From assembly GCA_016880695.1 (NCBI GenBank), contig JAEHCY010000068.1, positions 1 through 5,189 on the forward strand: a stretch of 5,189 bases of DNA, given 5' to 3'. Both the position numbers and the translations under genes were made by a program. Below the pieces are notes generated by a model. That model was not told the DNA's origin. It worked only from the letters and a program-made list of their open reading frames with translations, and did no database searches. Source of the stretch: Chromatiaceae bacterium (GTDB taxonomy: Bacteria > Pseudomonadota > Gammaproteobacteria > Chromatiales > Chromatiaceae). This document shows positions 1-3,771 of this stretch, piece by piece (within the stretch, counting starts at the first letter, position 1; every line of letters starts with the position of its first letter).

Positions 1-21
1 CTCCGAGAGGGTATCGCTCAT
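1..21 (-). CDS. 5' end of a minus-strand gene running out of the window (first 7 codons)
   Basis: Reading the minus strand, an ATG at 21-19 opens the peptide MSDTLSE, which continues past the window edge. A purine-rich SD-like stretch, GAGGGGGTG, precedes it with about 4 nt to the start codon. Seven residues are not enough to name a product. The same upstream block recurs in diverged form at 3622-3668, downstream of the permease. That suggests this gene may once have followed the permease directly before the TA/intron patchwork separated them; this is inference. A different minus-strand frame is also open from 307 to the edge and cannot be excluded as the real one. Confidence 0.35.
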
Positions 22-52
22 CGTTCACCCCCTCGAAACCTCGACCCGCGTT

Positions 53-69
53 GGCACGGAGGCCGTGCC
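53..69. repeat. REP-like perfect hairpin
   Basis: GGCACGG (53-59) and CCGTGCC (63-69) form a perfect 7-bp stem with a 3-nt loop, AGG. It lies about 32 bp upstream of the minus-strand start at 21, so it would fall in that gene's leader or promoter region. Hairpins of this GC-rich, short-loop type are common intergenic elements in proteobacteria; assignment to a specific REP family is inference. Confidence 0.5.
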
Positions 70-112
70 CACCCTGGGGCCATAGAGAAACGAACGGCAT
101 AGGAGCAAGCAG

Positions 113-140
113 CCCGGATGCAGCGTAAGCGGACTCCGGG
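113..140. repeat. REP-like imperfect palindrome (CCCGGATGCAGCG type)
   Basis: CCCGGA at 113-118 pairs with TCCGGG at 135-140 around a 16-nt centre containing GCAGCGTAAGCG. This layout (CCCGGAT, then a GCAGCG-like core, then TCCGGG) is a familiar dispersed intergenic repeat in gammaproteobacteria. The central part is imperfect. No RAYT transposase gene is present in the window. Confidence 0.55.
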
Positions 141-528
141 AACACCCTGCGACGACCGCCCCGAATTTCACCCCCTTCTACCCCGGCGACGCTGACCCCG
201 GGACCAGTCCCGAATTCGACCACCTTGTCCGCCAGAGGGCTGGCCTCGTACGCCAACGGGAGGTATCGGCTCAGGTGCGTCGGGTGGAAAACCGCCGCGG
301 CGCGCACCTTGCCCCCCTACCCGACCGGCAATGCCAAGATCGCGGAGCGGAGCATAGCCCCGCTCCCACCGGAAAGCTCAGCGCAGGCGCTTCGACCTTG
401 CCGGATAGGGTGCCGGCCTGGTCCGCAAGGTTCGGCCTCCGGCGGGGGGTTCATCAGGGTAGGAACGCTCGGAACGGGGCCGCATACCCCGTCCCGCTCC
501 GGTAAACCCGGAAGTGTTAAATGAAATA

Positions 529-819
529 TTAGATGGGTTCCGCACGTGCCTCGTAGTGAGGCCAGATGCGCAAGACAACCAGCGCCGCCGCGTGAACCGA
601 ATAGCGCACGACATAACTTCCAAAAACCATCTCACGAACGACGTCTGATTGCGGCGCTTGTTCGACGCGATACCCAATTTGCGGGAACGCGCAAAGATTT
701 TCCATGCGGGTAACAAGATCCTCTGCAATACGCGCGGCGGCGAGCGGGTCCCTTTCTGCTATGAAGGCGCGAAGTCGAACAAGATCGGCAACAGCCTCTT
801 CCGAATAGACCAGCCTCAT
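529..819 (-). CDS. ParE/RelE-family toxin of a type II TA system
   Basis: This 96-aa protein is the right size for the ParE/RelE toxin superfamily and is probably the toxic half of the operon starting at 1088. The family pattern is visible throughout. The N-terminus (YSEEAVADLVRLRAFIAERD, about 5-24) contains the first helices. PQIGYRVE (about 46-53) is the usual 'FP..G.rv' turn. REMVFGSYVVRYSV (62-75) and VVLRIWPHYEAR (81-92) are the core strands of the fold. ParE members inhibit gyrase and RelE members cleave mRNA; the sequence alone does not decide between them, but the ParE-like 'R-x-(hydrophobic)-x-x-G-x-Y-(V/I)-(V/I)-x-Y' pattern is clear. The ATG at 819-817 overlaps the antitoxin stop in an ATGA tetranucleotide, implying translational coupling. 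The gene is intact, with no frameshift. Confidence 0.88.
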   Translation of the reverse strand: MRLVYSEEAVADLVRLRAFIAERDPLAAARIAEDLVTRMENLCAFPQIGYRVEQAPQSDVVREMVFGSYVVRYSVHAAALVVLRIWPHYEARAEPI

Positions 820-1088
820 TGCCCTACCTTCGGAGGCGGTAACTCACTGGGGCCGCCCCAACTGCGCAACCAGGTATGGACGGCCTCGCCCGAGACCGCG
901 CGGCCCTGAGCCACGGACTCCATCGCCTTCAGGGTTTCCTGCCACCGGATCTGCTCTTGCTCCTGGCGCTGGATATACTCGCTAAGAGCCTGATTAATCA
1001 GCCACCCTCGGGTCCGATGTAGTTTGTTCGCCATGGCCTTAAGGCCTTCTTCGACTTCCGGCCTAAGCCGGACAGTGGTGACGCTCAT
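816..1088 (-). CDS. Ribbon-helix-helix (CopG/ParD-like) antitoxin
   Basis: This 90-aa protein is encoded directly upstream of, and overlapping by 4 nt, the ParE-like toxin, which is the standard antitoxin position. Residues 1-45 are a ribbon-helix-helix DNA-binding domain: the strand SVTTVRLRPEV, helix EEGLKAMANKL, turn HRTRGWLINQ and helix ALSEYIQRQ. The C-terminal part, ending in VSGEAVHTWLRSWG (about 65-78), matches the toxin-wrapping tail of CopG-type partners of ParE ('vs.eev.aWL.SWG'). It should neutralise the toxin and autorepress the operon as a dimer. The start is well supported: ATG at 1088-1086 with a strong SD (AGGAGGG, 1101-1095) 6 nt away. Palindromic candidate operators lie just upstream at 1117-1138. 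Confidence 0.9.
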   Translation of the reverse strand: MSVTTVRLRPEVEEGLKAMANKLHRTRGWLINQALSEYIQRQEQEQIRWQETLKAMESVAQGRAVSGEAVHTWLRSWGGPSELPPPKVGQ

Positions 1089-1107
1089 GGGATACCCTCC
1101 TAACCTG

Positions 1108-1143
1108 AAAATGCAATGTATTACAACATATTGTTACACGCAA
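1108..1143 (-). promoter_or_regulatory. Predicted promoter and RHH operator of the ParE-like TA operon
   Basis: On minus, TTGCGT (1143-1138) and TACATT (1120-1115) are separated by 17 nt and resemble a sigma-70 -35/-10 pair, leaving a leader of about 20 nt that contains the SD. Three small palindromes overlap this promoter: TGTATTACA (1117-1125), AACATATTGTT (1125-1135) and TGTTACA (1132-1138). The outer two are centred 14 bp apart. This AT-rich palindrome cluster stands out from its GC-rich surroundings and is the expected binding site for the RHH antitoxin or TA complex. Both promoter and operator are predictions. Confidence 0.5.
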
Positions 1144-1148
1144 GATCG

Positions 1149-1189
1149 GTATGTGGGGTCAGAGTAAACTTTGGACTTGCGCTCGCCCC
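1149..1189 (-). repeat. 41-bp direct repeat, copy 1
   Basis: Positions 1149-1189 are identical over 41 bp to 3495-3535 in the same orientation. The core on plus reads GGGGTCAGAGTAAACTTTGG. Copy 1 lies between the 3' end of the group II intron and the promoter of the ParE-like TA operon, 60 bp upstream of the antitoxin start. Similarity continues weakly past position 1189 (CCCGAGCC...). The core resembles an intergenic motif I associate from memory with RAYT-type repeats in gammaproteobacteria; that association is tentative. Confidence 0.85.
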
Positions 1190-1205
1190 GAGCCCGGATC
1201 GGGTC

Positions 1206-1233
1206 GGGCTGACGGGATTGCACCCGTCAGCCC
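1206..1233 (-). ncRNA. Group II intron domain VI-like hairpin
   Basis: On minus, GGGCTGACGGG and CCCGTCAGCCC form a perfect 11-bp stem around the loop TGCAAT. It sits 7 nt after domain V and 5-8 nt before the presumed intron 3' end, the position of domain VI. No bulged adenosine is seen in the 3' strand where the branch point normally lies, which would favour hydrolytic rather than branched splicing, or indicate decay. Confidence 0.65.
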
Positions 1234-1240
1234 TCCCACA

Positions 1241-1272
1241 CCACCGGACATACGGTTTTCCGCATCCGGCGG
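1241..1272 (-). ncRNA. Group II intron domain V-like hairpin with CGC triad
   Basis: The 32-nt hairpin has a 9-bp lower helix (CCGCCGGAT with GTCCGGTGG, including G-U pairs), a 2-nt AU bulge, an upper helix (GCGG/CCGU) and a 4-nt A loop. This matches the domain V plan, although it is 2 nt shorter than the usual 34 nt. CGC occupies the AGC triad position; from memory, this variant is known from group IIC introns. Confidence 0.68.
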
Positions 1273-1708
1273 TTAAGCCGAGCGGGCTAAGCCCGCAAGC
1301 ATCCACCGGAGTGAATGCCCATTGGAGCCCTTCTTGCCTCTCGGCTGGGGACCCGGAAGACTCGGCTACCACGCGCCTCGCCCAGTGCGGGAATCCACCC
1401 GCGCGGACTCGGCTAGCCGCCCCGGTAGCTGCCGCAGTGGCAACGCCGGGAGCCTGTCGGTGACCTTCTTGCCTGCCACGTCCGATCCAGATTGTGGTCC
1501 TTTCGCGGCTCTTCGGCCCTTCGCTCTTCCCACTTTTCAGTGGGCCTCAACGCAACTCAGGCCGCTGCTGACTCCTGCCGCGCTCTCACGCGCCAGGTTT
1601 CCCCGAGTAAGCACCTGTACTCTCGACCCGTGCCGCCGGGCTCTACCGGATAGGTCTTTCGGTGACCGTTGGATTTCGCGTTCGCTAGCACGCTCATCGC
1701 CCGTACCC

Positions 1709-1744
1709 GGCCTGTCTGCCGCACAGGCAGGCCTGTCTGCCTGT
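1709..1744. repeat. GCCTGTCTGCC repeat and hairpin cluster inside the intron
   Basis: GGCCTGTCTGCC occurs twice, at 1709-1720 and 1730-1741, a 21-bp period. An overlapping perfect hairpin joins ACAGGCAG (1723-1730) with CTGCCTGT (1737-1744) around a 6-nt loop. It lies in the 5' part of the intron (domain I, inferred) and may be a secondary insertion or slippage product that lengthens a domain I stem. Confidence 0.6.
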
Positions 1745-1897
1745 TCGGGTTCCTGCGGTCGTGTCTTTGCTCCACCCTTCTTTCAGCTTGGCCTCGCGGC
1801 TTCCACCTTGGGTTTCGCTACGCTTCTCGTCACTCTTCGCGGTTACCTCCTCTCAGGCGACAAGTACATGCCCCTGTCGGGCACACCAAGAGATTCA

Positions 1898-1915
1898 GCG
1901 CCGGCAAGCCGGCGC
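1898..1915. repeat. Perfect GC hairpin next to the intron 5' junction
   Basis: GCGCCGGC and GCCGGCGC form an 8-bp perfect stem with a 2-nt loop. On minus, it is followed by TGAATCTCTTG and then the intron start at 1886. This fits the habit of group IIC introns of inserting a short distance downstream of a terminator or other inverted repeat. The following T content is too low to call a convincing rho-independent terminator. Confidence 0.6.
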
Positions 1916-2022
1916 CTACGCCCCTTGCGGTTGTGGTGGGAATGTTGGATGAGTTAGCGTGTCGGAAAACATGCGGTCGCTCGTTGGCCGCCGTTTCGGT
2001 GCGCAAGAGGGGGAAGGCGGAT

Positions 2023-2367
2023 ATGTCGGTGCGTCTACGACCGAGCCAGTTGTTTATCCGTTGCCTGGCGGAGGACAAGAACGGCTACTGGCAAGCCGTG
2101 TGCCTGGATTTTGACCTGATGGCTCAAGGCGACAGCTTCGCGGAAGTCCGCGAAAAGCTCGACGCCATGGTGAACGAATACGTCTTCGATGCGCTGGAAG
2201 GCGAGGACCGCGACCAAGCGGCGTATTTTCTAACCCGCCGCGCTCCCTGGCGCTACTGGGCCAAGTTCTACTGGTATCAGTGGCTGCGACAACTCCGCGC
2301 CACGCGTGGACCGGGGCGCCGTCATCGGCCGTTCCTCGACCTTCTCCCGCTCGTCCCCTCGCATTGA
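2023..2367 (+). CDS. HicB-like antitoxin
   Basis: This 114-aa protein resembles the HicB antitoxin fold. Residues about 10-50 (LFIRCLAEDKNGYWQAVCLDFDLMAQGDSFAEVREKLDAMVNEYV) match the family pattern: a first strand, a 'dG.w.a.C.D....qGdt..Ea...l' core and a helix. There is no C-terminal RHH or HTH DNA-binding domain. The second half is instead cationic and aromatic (RRAPWRYWAKFYWYQWLRQL, about 72-91), followed by a proline/leucine tail ending PLVPSH. I chose the ATG at 2023 because it has an SD (GGGAAGG, 2011-2017) at 5 nt and because homology starts there; the same frame is open much further upstream through the intron, where the translation is meaningless. The toxin start follows in a TGATG overlap, but that toxin gene is broken. 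HicB normally binds HicA, an mRNA interferase; this copy may now be an orphan. Confidence 0.72.
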   Translation: MSVRLRPSQLFIRCLAEDKNGYWQAVCLDFDLMAQGDSFAEVREKLDAMVNEYVFDALEGEDRDQAAYFLTRRAPWRYWAKFYWYQWLRQLRATRGPGRRHRPFLDLLPLVPSH

Positions 2368-2532
2368 TGGGCGGGCGTAACCGCTCACGAGCAATGGGTT
2401 AAGGAGCATGCCGGACACCGCCATAAGGTGACGGTGGATTGCCCGAAGCAACCGTTTGGGCAAGACCTGATCGCCTCCATGGCGCGACAAGCAGGCGTGA
2501 CGAAGAAGGAGTTTTACGCGGCGCTCGATTGA
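2367..2532 (+). pseudogene. HicA-like toxin remnant, frameshifted
   Basis: An ATG at 2367-2369 overlaps the HicB-like stop (TGATG), the normal coupled start of a toxin, but this frame ends after 11 codons at 2400-2402. The adjacent frame, which is also the HicB frame read past its stop, carries a coherent toxin-like C-terminus: EQWVKEHAGHRHKVTVDC (from about 2389), then PKQPFGQDLIASMARQ and AGVTKKEFYAALD, ending at TGA 2530-2532. The 'H.VTV..P....g.dLi.sm..QAGvtk.eF' pattern resembles the HicA C-terminal half. No start codon with an SD serves this frame. One +1 shift near 2390-2400 would join the two pieces into a protein of about 55 aa, close to small HicA proteins. The simplest reading is an inactivated toxin. 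Programmed frameshifting or a sequencing error are alternatives. Confidence 0.5.
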
Positions 2533-2548
2533 CGGAAGCGCGGGCGCC

Positions 2549-2568
2549 CCCGAGCCTGAGAGCTCGGG
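2549..2568. terminator. Hairpin between convergent genes, possible terminator
   Basis: CCCGAGC (2549-2555) and GCTCGGG (2562-2568) form a perfect 7-bp stem with a 6-nt loop, CTGAGA. It lies 17 bp after the HicA-like remnant and before the convergent RelE-like gene. There is no T-run on either side, so it could equally be a REP-type element. Its left arm and loop (GCCCCCGAGCCTGAGAG) recur exactly at 3531-3547. Confidence 0.4.
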
Positions 2569-2591
2569 TGGATAAGCGAAGCGCATCCACC
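2567..2591. repeat. REP-like hairpin (GGTGGATAAGCGAAGCGC type)
   Basis: GGTGGAT (2567-2573) pairs with ATCCACC (2585-2591), and inside it GCG (2576-2578) pairs with CGC (2582-2584) around AAG, leaving a 2-nt AA bulge. The sequence is a well-known type of dispersed intergenic hairpin in gammaproteobacteria. It overlaps the preceding hairpin by 2 bp. A diverged relative may lie at about 281-329, where GGGTGGAAAACCGC and the shared CCCTACCCGACCGGC block occur in the same order. Confidence 0.6.
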
Positions 2592-2704
2592 ATCCCACTG
2601 CGGGCTGCACCCGTCTGCGGCACTCCACCGCGCGCCTTATACACCCTACCCGACCGGCCTAGTGGCCTAGGGCGAGGGCGATCCTGATCCGCCTTGTTGT
2701 CTTG

Positions 2705-2989
2705 CTAGGGTGCGCGATCTATCTCCTTGTGCGTCCTGACTCGGCGCAGAACGGCGATGCCGCCTTCAAGCCCGAACGACAGCTTATGGCTGTGGTTTGG
2801 TGTAACGTGAATCGTGTACAGATCGTGCCCGGCTAGCTTCTCAAGGCGCAGACCCGGGGGTACTGGGTTATCCAGTAGCCGTTCGAGTGCCTCCTTGACC
2901 CGCTCCTGTAGGGCGGGTGCCAGCCGCTTGTAATCTCTCCTAAACGTATCGGTCCAGACGAAGCTCGTAACCGGGCTTGGCCGCGTCAC
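2705..2989 (-). CDS. RelE/YafQ-like type II toxin
   Basis: This 94-aa protein is of typical size for RelE/ParE-superfamily toxins, closest in pattern to YafQ-type ribosome-dependent mRNA interferases. Supporting segments are F-x-R-D-Y-K-R-L (about 16-23), the helix LQERVKEALERLLDNP (27-42), LRLEKLAGHDLYTIHV (47-62; 'L..h.L.G....y..rv' in the family), HKLSFGLEGGIAVLRRV (68-84) and the end THKEI (86-90). Several histidines (55, 61, 68, 87) lie where YafQ-like enzymes place catalytic ones, but I cannot assign them individually. The start is GTG at 2989, inside a GTGA overlap with the stop of the upstream gene, so translation is probably coupled; no strong SD is seen. Its genetic partner is not a recognisable RHH, HTH, Phd or AbrB antitoxin, which is unusual. 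The gene is intact. Confidence 0.8.
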   Translation of the reverse strand: MTRPSPVTSFVWTDTFRRDYKRLAPALQERVKEALERLLDNPVPPGLRLEKLAGHDLYTIHVTPNHSHKLSFGLEGGIAVLRRVRTHKEIDRAP

Positions 2990-3483
2990 CGGTCGAGATC
3001 CGCGAAAAGCTCTTTGATATCCTTAGCGGTGTGTGTATGCCCGGAAGCGATGTCTATCTGGGCCTCAAGCTCAAGGACATGGACGCGGAGACTCTCAAAG
3101 GCGTCATACATTCGTCGCAGATCCTGTTTCAGGATTCGCGCGCCGATGGTTTGCGCGCCGACGCCCAACCCTTCATGGGTCTCCTGTAATTTGCATTGAG
3201 CGACTTCGATGTTGCGGAGCAGTTGATCTAGGCTGTTTCGATCAAAACCGCCTGTTAGATCCTCAATCTCGAACCGCCTGTCAACCGCCTTTAGGCGAGC
3301 ACGCAGCCGCCACGACACCACCCGAATCGCGATTGCGGCAAGCCACCCCACCGGGGCGAACACCGCATCTCCCAAGCCCGCCAACGCCGCGCCGAGGCGT
3401 CCGAGGCCAAGAATCTCTCCGTCCAAGCTTGAAGCCGCCTGTGCCATGCCGGTGAATTTCAGCTCGTCGGGTTGGAAAGTCAA
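2986..3483 (-). CDS. Unrecognised protein in the antitoxin position of the RelE-like operon
   Basis: I do not recognise this protein. Read from TTG at 3483 it is 165 aa; from the internal ATG at 3447 it is 153 aa (MAQAASSLDG...). Neither start has a good SD. The N-terminal third contains a hydrophobic stretch (GDAVFAPVGWLAAIAIRVVSW, about 38-58), followed by a basic run (RLRARLK), like one membrane or amphipathic helix with a positive flank. The rest is charged and helix-prone (LDQLLRNIEVAQCKLQETHE, then RRMYDAFESLRVHVLELEAQ), suggesting a coiled coil. Its stop overlaps the RelE-like toxin start (GTGA), so the two are co-translated. No RHH, HTH or other known antitoxin DNA-binding motif is evident. 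It may be a non-canonical antitoxin, an accessory protein, or an unrelated gene whose 5' end was altered by the 41-bp repeat 12 bp upstream. Confidence 0.65.
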   Translation of the reverse strand: MTFQPDELKFTGMAQAASSLDGEILGLGRLGAALAGLGDAVFAPVGWLAAIAIRVVSWRLRARLKAVDRRFEIEDLTGGFDRNSLDQLLRNIEVAQCKLQETHEGLGVGAQTIGARILKQDLRRMYDAFESLRVHVLELEAQIDIASGHTHTAKDIKELFADLDR

Positions 3484-3494
3484 GCAGCCGCTGT

Positions 3495-3535
3495 GTATGT
3501 GGGGTCAGAGTAAACTTTGGACTTGCGCTCGCCCC
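3495..3535 (-). repeat. 41-bp direct repeat, copy 2
   Basis: This stretch is identical to 1149-1189 and in the same orientation, 2346 bp away. It lies 12 bp upstream of the TTG, or 48 bp upstream of the ATG, of the unrecognised gene. Both copies are thus immediately upstream of minus-strand TA operons. No good promoter is visible inside the repeat. Homologous recombination between the copies would remove the intron, the HicBA remnant and the RelE-like pair as one circle. Confidence 0.85.
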
Positions 3536-3771
3536 CGAGCCTGAGAGTCCGGTAGAAGGGTAGGCATGCTGTTTGTGCCCACACGTCCCGGAGACACCGT
3601 CCTCGCCGATCGCCCCACAACATCCGAGACCCTATCGCGCCTCATTCACCCCATCGGACCTCGACCGCGGGGGCCGGTAGCGCGGGCACGCCAGGCGCCT
3701 AGCCAGCAGTAGGTAACGGGGACACGGCCACCCCCTCACCACGAGAACCGGCAACACCCCCGCGGGCGGGC
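3536..3771. other. Intergenic stretch between the 41-bp repeat and the permease
   Basis: No supported gene lies here. A 46-codon minus-strand frame (3645-3505, MRRDRVSDVVG...) runs into the 41-bp repeat and stops inside it. It opens in the imperfect repeat block at 3622-3668 that matches 1-50, so it may be a decayed copy of the start of the gene at position 21. Just beyond the permease stop (3772) the minus strand has GC-rich runs but no clear terminator with a T-tract. Confidence 0.45.
3622..3668. repeat. Imperfect repeat, right copy (matches 1-50)
   Basis: Three blocks appear in the same order in both places: TCCGAGA, then TATCGC, then TCACCCC(A/C)TCG and ACCTCGACC(C)GCG. They are interrupted by GGG versus CCC and by small indels. 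Most of the 50 bp aligns by eye. The left copy covers an SD and the start of a gene. The right copy lies 104 bp beyond the permease stop. Together they bracket all the TA genes, the intron and the 41-bp repeats. Confidence 0.6.

Larger units (their letters stand above)
22..528. other. Non-coding stretch with REP-like hairpins and decayed sequence
   Basis: I see no convincing gene here. Plus-strand ORFs at 225-524 and 275-505 have low-complexity, Arg/Pro/Gly-rich translations and no SD. The stretch holds two REP-like hairpins (53-69 and 113-140, listed separately). It also holds a 15-bp block, CCCTACCCGACCGGC, at 315-329 that recurs exactly at 2644-2658, and a weak TCCGG/CCGGA hairpin at 498-512 just beyond the ParE stop. 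That last hairpin lacks a T-tract on the minus strand, so I do not call it a terminator. On minus, a frame stays open from 307 to the window edge. Confidence 0.5.
1198..1886 (-). mobile_element. ORF-less group II intron (IIC-like), about 690 nt
   Basis: Read on minus, the segment starts GTGTGCCCGACAGGGGC at 1886, a bacterial group II 5' terminus (GUGYG) with an immediate hairpin. It is followed by many GAAA/GCGAAA/GNRA-type loops, typical of domains I-III. Near the 3' end is a domain V-like hairpin (1272-1241): CCGCCGGAT pairs with GTCCGGTGG, with a 2-nt AU bulge and an AAAA loop. The catalytic triad position reads CGC instead of the usual AGC. A domain VI-like hairpin follows (1233-1206), and the element ends near GACCCGAT, an AY end. 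The total fits a ribozyme without its reverse transcriptase, and no RT/maturase coding is visible, so mobility would need a helper in trans. Upstream on minus is a perfect GC hairpin (1915-1898), as at IIC target sites. The exact 3' boundary (1198 or 1203) is uncertain. Confidence 0.72.

Noticed and set aside
498..512. Rho-independent terminator for the ParE-like operon
   Set aside because: The TCCGG/CCGGA stem is only 5 bp and is not followed by a T-tract on the minus strand.
225..524. 99-aa plus-strand frame downstream of the ParE-like gene
   Set aside because: No SD and a low-complexity translation overlapping a REP-like relic.
1557..1775. 72-aa minus-strand frame inside the intron as an RT/maturase remnant
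   Set aside because: No reverse transcriptase or maturase motif is present; the residues come from ribozyme domain sequence.
1322..1957. 211-aa plus-strand frame, and the frames at 1116-1463 and 1121-1372
   Set aside because: They run across the group II intron ribozyme and show no family pattern. The apparent coding reflects GC-rich structured RNA.
2977..3455. Plus-strand frames opposite the RelE partner gene
   Set aside because: They are antisense to a longer minus-strand frame that has a 4-bp overlap with a real toxin gene. Translations lack recognisable features.
1149..3535. CRISPR array
   Set aside because: Only two copies of a 41-bp repeat, 2.3 kb apart, with no regular spacers.
1..3771. 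Chromosomal integron cassette array, since TA genes and a IIC-like intron are both common there
   Set aside because: I could not find paired attC-type core sites (GTTRRRY/RYYYAAC) at gene borders, and the genes lie in both orientations.
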